Positions 1 to 10,108 of a stretch of DNA of 44,128 nt are shown piece after piece; positions within the stretch are counted from its first letter, which is position 1; every line of letters begins with the position of its first letter. The notes beneath the pieces were generated by a model. That model was given only the letters and a program-made list of their open reading frames with translations, ran no database searches and was not told the DNA's origin. The stretch comes from Gnetum montanum (Eukaryota > Streptophyta > Gnetopsida > Gnetales > Gnetaceae), in the NCBI GenBank assembly GCA_015680685.1, contig MNCI01019073.1, positions 67,415 through 111,542 on the forward strand, in the 5' to 3' direction. Position numbers and translations under genes: made by a program.

Positions 1-537
1 CTTATGTGTGTTGTAAGAAATCTTAAAGGGTCCATACTGCGGTGGGAGCTTGTTTAGGATATAGTGCACAAGGAAAGATTCAGACATCTCAACCTCAAGT
101 GTTTTTAGTTGAGCCGCTATGTCCCTCATGTGCATGATGTGCTCACGCACACCACCAATTCCAGTGAGCTTCATGGATGAGAACTTCATTATCAAGGTGC
201 TGGCCAACGCTTTGTCTGATGTTTCAAATTGTTCATCAATAGCTTTTAACAAAGCACGCACATTGTTTTACTGTTCCAATGATCCACGTATACCAACGGA
301 GATCTTGGTTTTTATGAACATTACGCAGAGACGATTAGATCGCTCCCATTTATCATAAAGACCAATATCATCTGGATGGCTGGTTGCATTAACCGCAGGT
401 GGTTCATCCTTACGGATAGCATAATCAATGTCCATCCATCCTAAATGAAGGAGAATTCTCTCCTTCCACACCTTGTAATTATCACCCATCAATTCAGGAA
501 TGTCACATTTAAAGTCAGAGTAATTTACAGGTTGCAT
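1..537 (-). pseudogene. Ty1/copia Gag, DUF4219/UBN2 type, one in-frame stop, cut by the window edge
   Basis: Reading the minus strand from an ATG at 537 gives a plant copia Gag: an N-terminal DUF4219-like piece (GDNYKVWKERILLHLGW), then DYAIRKDEPP, YDKWERSNRL and FIKTKIS, which are hallmark words of this family. A TAA stop falls at about 268 just after SLEQ, where relatives normally have a sense codon. The same frame carries on beyond the stop with ALLKAIDEQF, then REHIMHMRDIAAQL and LPPQYGPFKISYNTHK, up to position 1. So the UBN2 region is present and only one stop is seen. Gag would form the element's cytoplasmic particle. The protease, integrase and RT that should follow lie off the left edge. 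The ATG is chosen because it is the first Met ahead of the conserved domain. A stop acquired by one substitution is most likely; a sequencing error is possible. Confidence 0.9.
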
Positions 538-2256
538 AGCTGCAAAATAAACATGCTTATGTCACTAAATTTTAGGCTATAAACTGTAGGACATGTGTAC
601 CAATGTAAACATGCAAAAATATGAATCACATGACATAAAATTGCCTGTGGGCTAAATTTTAATTCAAACAGACTCATATATCCTTATGATGAAGCTATTA
701 AACTATATTCCTTTTCTTAATCCCTGTGGGCAAATTAAGAAAAATAATTCAATACTTCACCCTGATTAATCACTGTAAATATAATGGAAATTCATGTGGG
801 ACAAAATCTATCATATGACAGATGATTAATCACAATACTATATATGTGATGAAATACCTTAGGGCACATTTACCAATGTAAAACATGCAAGATATGAATC
901 AAATGACATAAAATTGCCTGTGGGCTAAATTTTAATTCAAATAGATCCATATATCCTTATGAGGAAACTATTGAATTATATGCCTTTTCTTAATCCCTGT
1001 GGGCAAATTAAGAAAAATAATTCAACATTTCATCCTGATTGACCACATTAAATATAATAGAAATTCCTGTGGGATAAAGTCTATTATATTACATGTGATT
1101 AATCACAATTACTTATGTGATCCAAAACTCTTAATTTATAATTTTGTATAATCAAAGATGCTGTGGCCACTCTATGACTATACAAATTATAAGGATCACT
1201 AGTAAATTATGCAAATTTTTTTTTTGTTATATATACGATTACATTATGCATCAAAATCAATATTGACAAAATGCAATTAAATTCTAAGTAAGCATGAAAA
1301 AACCTACAATCATTTCTTGCTTGAAAAACACCAAAACATGAGTCCATAATTGCCATTTTTCAAAACAACAATGGAATATATATCTATATATATATTTTCT
1401 GCCACATGAATCATTTAAATCAATGCATCCTTATTTCAAAAAATGGTAGTGTTAAAACTGTCATTTCAAATGCCAGAATTACTCACCCATGTGAGCAAAT
1501 TAAATATTTCAAAGGCCATCAGTTTAAATTCAAATGTCCAAAATAGTGCATTTATCAAAGACCTTTTCTGTACTTAGATTCCAAGGCATTGATAAAATAA
1601 ATTTCAAAAAATAGTGTTTGAAATAGACAAAACTTTATATTGATGTCCAAATGGCAGTAAAATTCCTTTTTTCATGTCAAAGGATATTTCAAAAATACCA
1701 CCAGGAAAAATAAAAGGTTCCATCATTAATCAACCGGAAAAATAAAAATCCTCATTGGAGCATCGCGCAGCGTGAAAAGGAAAAATAATATGCCAAGGCC
1801 AACATTCAACATGATAAATAGTTTACGTGTGAAACGGTTTACGTTATTTTCATAGCCTTATTGAAAACCGCATGTAATAAAACTCCATCCATCGCTTATA
1901 GAAATAGCAACAACAATATTCAATCCTTTACTCTTCCTACAGCACCCACTGCCTCAATCGGATAGACTACCCGAGATAGCACCATTTTCTTAGTGTAGCA
2001 GATCCAAGGCCAGAAGAAAACATAAGGTCAGCATGAAAAATCAAGGATCCAAACGCTGAAGCACTCATTCTAATTGAGCTAAAGGGGCACCATAAATCGA
2101 GGTTCCAGATCTCACTAGATCTACTAACATCATAAAAATATGCAGACAAAATTGTAGAAATCTCGAAATTCATAGACAAAAATCGCAGAAATTTGCAGAC
2201 AGAAACAATGCAGCAAAACCCAGAAAACCAAACCTAAGCATCAAGGCAGAGATCTA
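538..2256 (-). other. Long untranslated leader of the copia element
   Basis: About 1.7 kb separates the gag start from the primer-binding site. I see no coding frame in it. It is AT-rich and its gag-proximal part is a 273-bp tandem duplication. Leaders this long occur in some plant copia elements. A spliced or internal-ribosome-entry role is conceivable but nothing in the sequence proves it. The stretch from about 1130 to 2250 shows no further repeat that I can support, apart from a short TA-rich run near 1378-1396. Confidence 0.6.
590..1130 (-). repeat. 273-bp tandem duplication in the copia leader
   Basis: Two head-to-tail copies are visible, about 590-862 and 863-1130. Matching landmarks recur exactly 273 bp apart: CAATGTAAA at 601 and 874, TTGCCTGTGGGCTAAATTTT at 641 and 914, and TGATTAATCACAAT near 821 and 1094. 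Each unit holds three (C)CTGTGGG-like words about 70-80 bp apart (644, 723, 793 and 917, 996, 1066), so the unit itself may be built from a degenerate shorter repeat. The copies differ by scattered substitutions and small indels. Confidence 0.85.
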
Positions 2257-2270
2257 TGGCTCCGATACCA
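2257..2270 (-). promoter_or_regulatory. Primer-binding site for initiator Met-tRNA
   Basis: On the minus strand this reads TGGTATCGGAGCCA, one base different from the canonical plant TGGTATCAGAGCC that pairs with the 3' end of tRNA-iMet. It lies two bases inside the end of the LTR (TCTAACA), as expected for priming of minus-strand cDNA synthesis. Confidence 0.85.
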
Positions 2271-2716
2271 AATGTTAGAAATCTTTCTAGTGCATCAAAA
2301 CCGGATTGCACAAGCGGAAGCATGTAAAAACAGATCTCTTAATCTACAAATGTGCATGAAACAAAAATGCACAAATCAATTTGAAAAAACAGATCGAACT
2401 GACCTCTAGCCATTGATGCCATTGATGCCTGAATGTTCCGGATCTTCTTTCACACGGGCGCTCTGCGATGATGGTGTATGCAGACTGTAAGTGACTGTGA
2501 AAGGGACCTGAACTGCTACATTGCAATTGATTCCCCGTGCCTTGTTCTCCCATCAAGAAATCAGAAGGTCTAGGAATCAGTTACCATTTATTAGAAAAAT
2601 ATGAGACCATTTCCAGATAACAATGAATCGGTTGGAATGGATGGATTGCAACGAAAACTGTCATGTTGTTGTCCAAAGCTATCACATTGTTAACTGAGAT
2701 AGATCTTCACAACAAG

Positions 2717-2722
2717 TTTATA
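2717..2722 (-). promoter_or_regulatory. TATA box of the copia LTR
   Basis: The minus strand reads CTTATAAAC here. Transcription would start about 30 bp further on, near 2690, dividing the LTR into U3 upstream and about 420 bp of R-U5. The box lies 15 bp from a 51-bp tandem repeat in U3. Confidence 0.45.
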
Positions 2723-2736
2723 AGTCTTATCTCATC

Positions 2737-2838
2737 TCCAGGGAAAATTCTAAAACTATCTGACAGTAGAAACAAAAAGTATAGTTCACCAGGGAAAATT
2801 CTAAAACTATCCGACAGTAGAAACAGAAAGTGTAGTTT
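2737..2838 (-). repeat. 51-bp tandem repeat in copia U3
   Basis: Two copies, about 2737-2787 and 2788-2838, share AGGGAAAATTCTAAAACTAT at 2740 and 2791 followed by GACAGTAGAAACA(A/G)AAAGT. They differ at only a few bases. In element sense they sit just upstream of the TATA box, where enhancer repeats are known in other plant copia LTRs such as Tnt1 and Tto1. An enhancer role here is inference. Confidence 0.8.
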
Positions 2839-2869
2839 GCAAATAATAAATTGCTAATTCATTGTTACA

Positions 2870-4330
2870 CTCAAAAGCTACATGTTAAGCTAAGTGAAAT
2901 GATTATGTTTGAAACTTTATAATAGTTAAAAGGTGCATAGAAATTCTCAAGGATGCTTGGCATGCAATTTTAAGAAATGAAGATTGCAAGATAGAAGGGA
3001 CTACCATTTAGAGTGATGGTAAGGTGCTTCTATTTTAGGTGGAAGGGTGCGGCTCAAAGAGGTTAGGCTTTAGGTCCTCTACTAACCCTCCCAGGACCTA
3101 CTTGGTGTAATCAGCATTATGACTCCAAAGGATCGTGATCCTTGCAAATTAAAATTTGAGATAAAGCTCTGCAACTCGATTAATCGAGAATGTTTTCGAT
3201 TTTATTGAATATATGGCAATCAAAATATAAAAATATTCCGTCAATTTGGTTAAGGGTATGTGATCCCTCAATGGCATTGCCCACCTCTGGGAAACACTTA
3301 CCACCAGTCCACCACTAATGATTGTATAATTTTGGTTCAGTGGTCAAAATGGAAAATATACCTTAGCAGTATGTTTACTTGCAGGCAATGAGAACATAGA
3401 TTCCTACTACTTTAGCTGTAACAAGTGTTGCTAATTCTAGTGGTTCATGAGTAGTTTTGGGTGTCAAAACTCTCTGCATGTTTATCAATAACATAATCAA
3501 ATTATCAAAGAAAGTGCTTCGACATAATCAACTCTCAATTAGGTAAAATGGAGTAATGGACCCAAATAGAAAGAGAGGAAATGCACGACATTAAAATTTT
3601 CATGATAAAAATACACGAGCGTAAATATATCAAATGGATAGGGAAGGCCTAGGTACATTCTTAACCTCTGCCCTCCTGCAGCCAGTGGTTCGAGGGCATT
3701 GCACTTGCCCACATCAAAACCATTAATAATTGCAGCGCACCTTTATAATCACAAAAGCTTTAAAAGAACAATATTTAAAAAAGAAAAGGAAAACATTGCA
3801 ATTTGTAAGTAAATAAATAAATTTTTAGTCAAGGAAGTTGAAAAAATTATAAAGTTTTCAGGGTGCCAAGTGAACAATGTGAAAAGTTGGATAGATAATT
3901 GTTAAGCTTTATGATGTAGAAGACAAATAACATGTTTGTTTGAAGAAATTTGTAGAAAGGATTAATCATCATCATCCTAGCCTTGTCTAAATAAAATGGG
4001 GTCAACTACATGAGTTCTTTTTTGCCATTCACCTAGAAAGGGTTGAACAATGAAAAAAGGTTAAAACAACTCATGAAAAGTGTTTGTAGTATACCTAAAT
4101 GCTAGTAACATGGTAGTAATTCCAAAAATTTTATAAGTTTGTGGTTCATCAATTTTGGTGATTATGTGATTCAATGATTTCACTAATTTTCTAGAGCGTA
4201 GATCTAATTTGGACTTTCAACATTTCAATCGTTTGGGATTTTGCATTTTATATGCCAAGGCCACAACAATAGCATATTCCATTTCAAATAGTTTGCGAAA
4301 ATACAAATGTAGGGTTTCAATGATGGGATT
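2870..4330. other. Unassigned AT-rich stretch
   Basis: No convincing coding frame or LTR pair is seen. A segment near 3075-3120 (CTCCCAGGACCTACTTGG) and one near 3680-3715 with a GGTTCGAG word look like eroded dispersed repeats, but I cannot name them. The right end (about 3956-4015) is listed separately. Confidence 0.5.
3956..4015 (+). repeat. Possible tail of a dispersed plant non-LTR repeat
   Basis: The text ATCATCATCCTAGCCTTGTC followed by AAATGGGGTCAACTACATGA resembles a word string that recurs in many plant genomes (GCCTT-TCCC-x-TGGGGTCGGCTACATG), usually at the 3' end of non-LTR elements. It lies just upstream of the ORF1 remnants of LINE alpha-1. The identification is from memory of the motif only. 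Confidence 0.3.
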
Positions 4331-4369
4331 ACAATTTCTCTAAAGGAATGGAATAACATGATTATAACT

Positions 4370-4965
4370 TTGAACTCCATGCTATCTAGGATTATGCAAT
4401 TAGAACTCATGGTTGAAGCCATGGTCAAAAAGGTACAAACTATTCCATCCACTATAAACTTGAAAAATTTATTATCAAATTTTCAAACAACTCAAGTTGA
4501 GACAAATATGGATACTCTGTAGTCAAAGTTAGATTCTCTTGAGTCAAAAATAATAATTTCTCACTTATGCTTAGTAGCACTTATTAAGAAAATGCATAAA
4601 GATGAAAAAAAAATGTGACAAAATTTAGAATCTTTGAATTTTGGGAATTCCTAAAAAATAGCATGATGATCTGTTGTAGGTCATGCTAGATTTCTTTACA
4701 AAACAGATGCAAATTTCTTCTACCTTGATAAATAGTGTAAATAAACTTCATCCTAAGGGGGATAAACCTTGGTAGATTATTGTTAAGTTTGCTCATTGGC
4801 ATGGAAGAGATAAGGTTTGCAATAATAGAAGTATTTTGAAAGGATAGAACATTTGGATAAATGAATACTTGACTAACAAAGAGTATGTAAACAAGTACGA
4901 AGAATGGTGGAAAGTTAAATAAGCTCATGATGTTGCAATCATCAAAGAGAGGAGAAATCCCTCAA
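4370..4965 (+). pseudogene. LINE alpha-1 ORF1 remnant (coiled coil and C-terminal domain)
   Basis: ORF1 proteins of such LINEs bind RNA as trimers. The first part (about 4370-4620) reads as short hydrophobic-heptad text (LESKI-type, SKLDSLESKI) interrupted by stops, consistent with a coiled coil. From 4776 the frame gives IIVKFAHWHGRDKVCNNRSI, LKG, then NIWINEYLTNKEY, matching the known ORF1 C-terminal pattern in which a conserved KF, R-D and LKG are followed by I-NE-LT. Stops occur at 4773, 4848 and 4920. This frame runs directly into the endonuclease frame at 4995, so the ORF1/ORF2 boundary is blurred. Confidence 0.7.
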
Positions 4966-4994
4966 AATAGGGATTTTATTCTAGTAGATGTGGT

Positions 4995-7900
4995 TTGCTT
5001 AATGTTGAAGGTTCATTGGCTAATAAAGTTACCACTTTAGATACTAGTCATTTCTTAAGTGATTTTAATCTATTTATTTTTGCTAAAACATGGGAAGAAG
5101 AAAATTCTTCGATTGTATCTATTCGAGGCTTTCATATCATTTCTATTGGAGATAAGCAGTCTAAGATGAGGGATAGACATTTTGGTCGTATTGCTTGTTT
5201 AATTAAAAAGTCTAGAGATCATTTCATTAAGGTGCACAAAGTTGATGATAATAACCAATATTTTTGGGTTTAAGTCTAGGCATTTTAGAGGTTCTTTATA
5301 TTTCTTTTTGTTATTTTTCTTTGAGGGATTCTTCTATCTATAATTCTACTAATATTTCATTAGAGCATCCTTTTTAGTAACTAGATCAAGATGTTGCAAA
5401 ATTTTCTAAGCTTGGAAAAGATTTTTTTGTGGGGATTTTAATACTCATGTTGTACAAAGTTAGATTCAAAGGCTTGTTTGTAATTCTCAATTAAAATTTA
5501 GTGAAGAGCTCCATTTAGTTAATAAAAGATCATCTACTAATCATAGTACAAATTAGAGGGGTATTCATTTCTTAGAGTGGGGTCATTCTTTTGATTTTTT
5601 AATTCTTAATGGCATTAGAAAATTTTCTTCCTCCTCTTATTTCACCTTTATTGGGCATCAAGGTAACTCTTTCATTATTCTTCTCTTATCTACCCATGAT
5701 AATATAGATGCAATGAAAAACCCTCGTGGGAGAAAAACTCCAAGAATCTCCTCGTCATTATCTAAAATTCACTATTTTGCTTCAATTCGTAATATTCATT
5801 ATAGGAAATGCTAAACTAGTCATCTTATAAAAGACCTTTATCAAGATTTTCAAATACGAGTGGCTAATATGTTGGTCAACACTGATAATGAGGTAGATTT
5901 GACTAATTTTCTTTTGTCTATAGCTACTCAAGTATAGATTAAGAAGCTTGCTAGTAGAAAACCTTAGTTTGATGTGGATTGTTTAACATCTCATAAAGAT
6001 GTTATAGCTTCTCATTTTGATGTTTTAATGCTAAATAATTATAGAAAGCTTATTCATTTTTTTAAAAAAATGCTCATTAATGAAGAGCAAGAAAGAATGA
6101 TTTGTGAGCTCCACTCAAATCCAAAGAGCTTTTGAAATTTATTCCAAAATATATAGCAACATGGTTGGGATTTTGCCTTATCTACTATTCAAACTTTCTT
6201 TAATGACCTTTTTAATTAAGAGGTTCCCCCAACTGTGCAAGATAATTCTAGTGTTCTTGAGTTATCTCTTGATGATGTTTCTACAAGAATTCAAAAATTA
6301 TCTTTTGGGAAAGGTGTTGATGTTAGTGGATTATATGTAGAGCTTCTTAAATAGGGTGGTCCATTAATGTGGAAAGCAACTTATAATCTTCTTAATAAAT
6401 GGCTTCAGTATGATTTGGATCATTCTTGGCATTCTAATTGAGTAGTCTTTCTTTTTAAGAAAGAAGATAAGACAAATCTTAATAATTATCAATTGATCGC
6501 AATTAATTCAATTTTCATTAAACTTTTGGGTACTATTTTGGAGAATAAAATTAGTTCATGGGCAAAAATGCAAGCTCTTAATGCTTAGTCACAAGCAAGC
6601 TTTAAGAGAAATCATTCTATTATAGACCATCTAATAACTTTGTGTTATTTTGTAGAGAAAGCAAAAAGGCCAAACCATACAATTTTTATTTGTTTTGTTG
6701 ATTTCTCTAAGGCTTATGATTCTTTTACTTGACATTAACTTTGGAAGAGATTGGATAGCATTAAAATTCCATAATATTTCTTTTCTGCTACTAAAAGAAC
6801 CTATGAGACAGTTAACATTCTTATTGAAGATAATCTTACTAGAGAAGGAACAATTATTAATAGCTCAATTAGATTTGTTTCCTACCCTTTTTGGCATATT
6901 TATAGATGAATTGGAGGAATGGATGCATAAAATTCCTTTAATCATGGTACATCAGCGAATGGATTATTCTTTTTAACATGCTTCTCTTTGCAAATGATGT
7001 GACATTGATTGCAAAATCACCTACAAGATTAACATATATGCTTCAAATTCTTCATGACTACTATAACCATTTTGGTATGAAAGTTAATACTAATAAGACT
7101 AAAATGCTAGTTTGTGACACTAGAAATAGAAATTACAATTTTTTTCCTTGGATAAAAAAAGACATGATATATGTGAATCTTATAAATATTTTAGAGTTGA
7201 ACTGTCCAATAATTATAGTTGAAATACCCTTATAACTCTAAGGGTCTAAATTGGCATGCAAACTCTATTTTCCTTAAGAAATAATTATAAGAAGAAAGAT
7301 ATTTTGGCATGGGATATTAGAAGAAAACTTGTTCATAGTCTTGTCCAACATGTATTATTATATGGGTGTGTTTCTTAGTGCTTCTCTTTCCACACATAAT
7401 TAGAAAAAAATAGAGCATGTTCAAAAATAGTTTCTTGTATGTGAATTTTAAGTGAAAATGCATATTCTTATGATATTTTTAGAAGCAGATTTGCTTCCTC
7501 CTAAAGCTAAAGCCATTTTTTAATTTATTGCTGATAGTTAAAAGTTAAGTCACATGGAGGAAGTTAATTATGCTAAGGAGATAATAAATGCTACACAAGA
7601 AAATGGATGGTTGCATCAAGGAAAATTATCACTTTAATCATGAAATATTGTAATAAAGGATCATTTCTTTAAACAAAAGGCTCTTTCAGAAAACTATAAA
7701 AGAAAAAGTCCTAGCTAAAGTTTTGTTGAACACATCAAGGAAAAAGCATTTTTATTTACATACTATTAGAGGAGGTTTATTATCTAGTATTTAAAAGTAT
7801 CTATTCTTATTGAATTATTTCTATTCAGTTAAGGAATCTAATTGCTAGAGCAAGAATTAGTTCTCATCATCTCCTTATTAAGACAAGTCATTAGATCAAT

Positions 7901-8115
7901 TTACCAAGAGAAGAATGTATTTGTAGACTATGCAAACAAATCATGGAAGATGAAGAATATATATTTTTTATTTTGCCTATCTTTAGCTTACATTTGATTG
8001 AATTATACTATTAATTCTGATATGCTAATTGCTTTATTTCAAATTGAACCTATCTTCTTGGGGCATTACATCAATGATGTTTTTAACTTTCTTCTAAAAT
8101 ATGTTAAGTCTTTGT
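4995..8115 (+). pseudogene. LINE alpha-1 ORF2: endonuclease, reverse transcriptase, Cys motif
   Basis: Endonuclease: NVEG near 4998, AKTW near 5082 (family ETW), FGRIACLIKK near 5180, and CGDFNTH at 5428-5448. RT: FKKEDKTNLNNYQLIAI near 6452, then FVDFSKAYDS at 6694-6723 (motif A, Asp present), FGIFIDELEEW near 6890, and LLFANDV near 6981. The last is the catalytic FADD box with its first Asp changed to Asn (codon 6993-6995), so the enzyme would be dead even without the stops. The C-terminal part has IARARISSHHLLIKTS near 7841 and a CRLCKQ knuckle at 7922-7939 followed by MEDEEY. Many stops and at least two frame changes are present. Confidence 0.88.
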
Positions 8116-8144
8116 AACCATCCAAAAAATCCTTTGTAATTTCT

Positions 8145-10108
8145 TGGATGTAATAAATATTTCCAGCTTTCAGTTTATAGTTTCCATTAATATAGATTGT
8201 GGAATTACAAATAAAGTCGTTTCATTGAATATGATTAGTTTCTTTGATAGCTTTGATATTTTTGATTTTATTGAAACTTGGAAAGATGTTGGTTCTATAG
8301 ATTTTGTGATTCATAGTTTCATTAAATTTGTGACAAGGAACACAAGAGTAAGACAAAAAGACAGAGCTTTTGGTGGCATTGTAGTGTTAGGGAAGAAATT
8401 CTCTAAAAATTATGCTCTTTTACAAAAACATTTATGGTCATAAATAATACATTTGGCTAAAAATCTTATGCCAGCATGGTTATGCTTTCCTTGGGATATG
8501 TTAAATTTTCCTCTAGAGATGCTACATTGTATGATATTATAGGGTTATCTTGTGATCATCCTCCCTAGTTCTTAGGTAGAGATATTGTAAACTTTTCAGA
8601 AAAAAAAAAGGTTTAGTATTTATTATATATATTTTAATGCAAGAATAGGTTCACAACAAACAACAATTATTTAATGGAAACATAATGTTGGTAACTTAGA
8701 CAACTTTAAAGATCATAGTTGGACATGACATTTTATCGATGACATTACTAATAAGATGGATCAAAAACTATATAATGGACAAGAAAATGTTAATATTTTC
8801 ATCTACAATGACCTTGTTAGATTTCCTCAATTTTTATCATTTACTTTCATGTGATCTTAATGTAAGTCTTACATTGATTTGCTTTTATGTTCTTATGAAG
8901 TTGTTAAATTTATTGAGTTGAAAATTAGAGAAGGTTTAATAGATTCTTGCCATCATCATGTAGAGTTTTTACTATAAATTAAATTTTTTTCTTAAACAAA
9001 AAAAAAAGAAAAAAGGTTTAGTACAACATCACCTTAGAAGTCAAGGAAAAATATATGAATGTAACACATAACAAATGAAATCTTGAAAGATAACATAAGG
9101 AGCTTAAACAAATTTTCCTTACAATAAGTAAGTAAGTTGTGCATTCATAATATTAAGGTGCTCAAACAACTTGGTGGGGTAAGGATTATATGTAGGTTAG
9201 AAAGAATATTAAGAATGCAAATAAGAAACATAGATAAAGTTTAGTTAAGGCATATAAATGCTTGATAACCAAGAGGAGGAAATTAATTTGAGAAAAGCAT
9301 GAATATTTTGCTTACACCATTACAAAAAAAGCCCAGATAATTTTGGCAATATTTTTGTTATAATGCCTCTTTATCATTTAATTTTTCTTTTCAATATATT
9401 TTCTTATTTTACAATAAATTATTTATAGGAGAAGATGATAATTATAATACAACTATACAACAAAGATCTCTCCAATTTACTCTTGAGGAAGTCATAAAGG
9501 GGATTTAAAAACTAGCATTTAGCAAAGCTATAGATTTAGATGATTTATATGTAGAATTATTAAATTAGGTAAGACCTGCTATTCATAGAGAAATATGGCA
9601 TTGATTAAATTTAATAATTGATCTATGATTAGATCAACATTAGAAAAATATTAACGCTATCTTGTTATATAAAAAAGAAGAATAAGAATAATGTGAATCA
9701 TTATCGAATGATCATTATGAGAAATTGTTTTGCTAAGTTGTTAGACACTCTACTAGAAAAGAGAATTAGTTCTTAGCCTAAAGTTAATGAGGTTAAAGTA
9801 AGGTATCAAGTAGGCTTTAGACAAAATAACTCCACTATTAATCACTTAGTTACTATTAGATACTACATATAATGTGCAAAAAAAATACTAACAAAATTTT
9901 TTTTATTTGCTTTGTTTATTTTGCAAAGACATATGATTCAATGGTTCACATAAAACTATGGTTGTGGTTTCATAAAATGGTCCTCCATTCAAAATTCATT
10001 CTAACAACTCAAAGATTGTATGAGAAAGTAATTATTGAAATTATATATAGTAATTTAGAGAATAAATTCAATTTTAGAAAAAAATATAAAGTTAAGTAAG
10101 GTTGTTCA
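8145..10108 (+). pseudogene. LINE family alpha, copy 2, 5' portion (endonuclease to RT motif A/B)
   Basis: The same family as the preceding LINE, lacking ORF1, as expected from 5' truncation during target-primed reverse transcription. Endonuclease words: SINIDCGITNKVVSLN near 8170, FDFIETWKD near 8258, FGGIVVLGKKF near 8370, FNARIG near 8633, and a degraded SDH end (DSCHHHVEF) near 8943. A linker (8990-9430) includes an oligo-A run at about 8996-9010. RT: LYKKEE near 9667, NHYRMI near 9700, VGFRQNNSTINHLVT near 9810, FVYFAKTYDSM near 9917 (motif A, first Asp replaced by Tyr), and finally GCS at 10100-10108, where an insertion interrupts the frame. Motif B/C coding resumes at 13507. Confidence 0.85.

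Larger units (their letters stand above)
2273..2868 (-). mobile_element. 5' LTR of the copia element
   Basis: The inner boundary is firm: on the plus strand TGTTAGAAAT begins at 2273, so in element sense the LTR ends ATTTCTAACA directly before the primer site. The outer boundary is uncertain. A minus-strand TGTAACAATG starting near 2868 is my best candidate, giving about 600 bp, but it is not an inverted match to the other end. A TATA box and a tandem repeat lie inside. The partner LTR is off the left edge, so target duplication cannot be tested. Confidence 0.65.
4330..8115 (+). mobile_element. LINE family alpha, copy 1 (decayed, near full length)
   Basis: One plus-strand non-LTR retrotransposon relic carries, in order, an ORF1 remnant, endonuclease, reverse transcriptase and a C-terminal Cys motif. 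All frames are broken by stops and indels. ORF1 type and RT motifs suggest the L1 superfamily in a broad sense, but the clade is not resolved by reading alone. No poly(A) tail is seen at the 3' end. The next LINE starts within about 30 bp. Confidence 0.85.

Noticed and set aside
119-358. Plus-strand open frame of 79 codons at the left edge
   Set aside because: It is the antisense shadow of the copia Gag read on the minus strand.
1378-1396. TA-rich run as a microsatellite
   Set aside because: Too short and imperfect to list as a separate repeat.
3680-3720. GGTTCGAG word as a Pol III B box of a SINE or tRNA
   Set aside because: No A box at the right distance, no cloverleaf and no defined ends.
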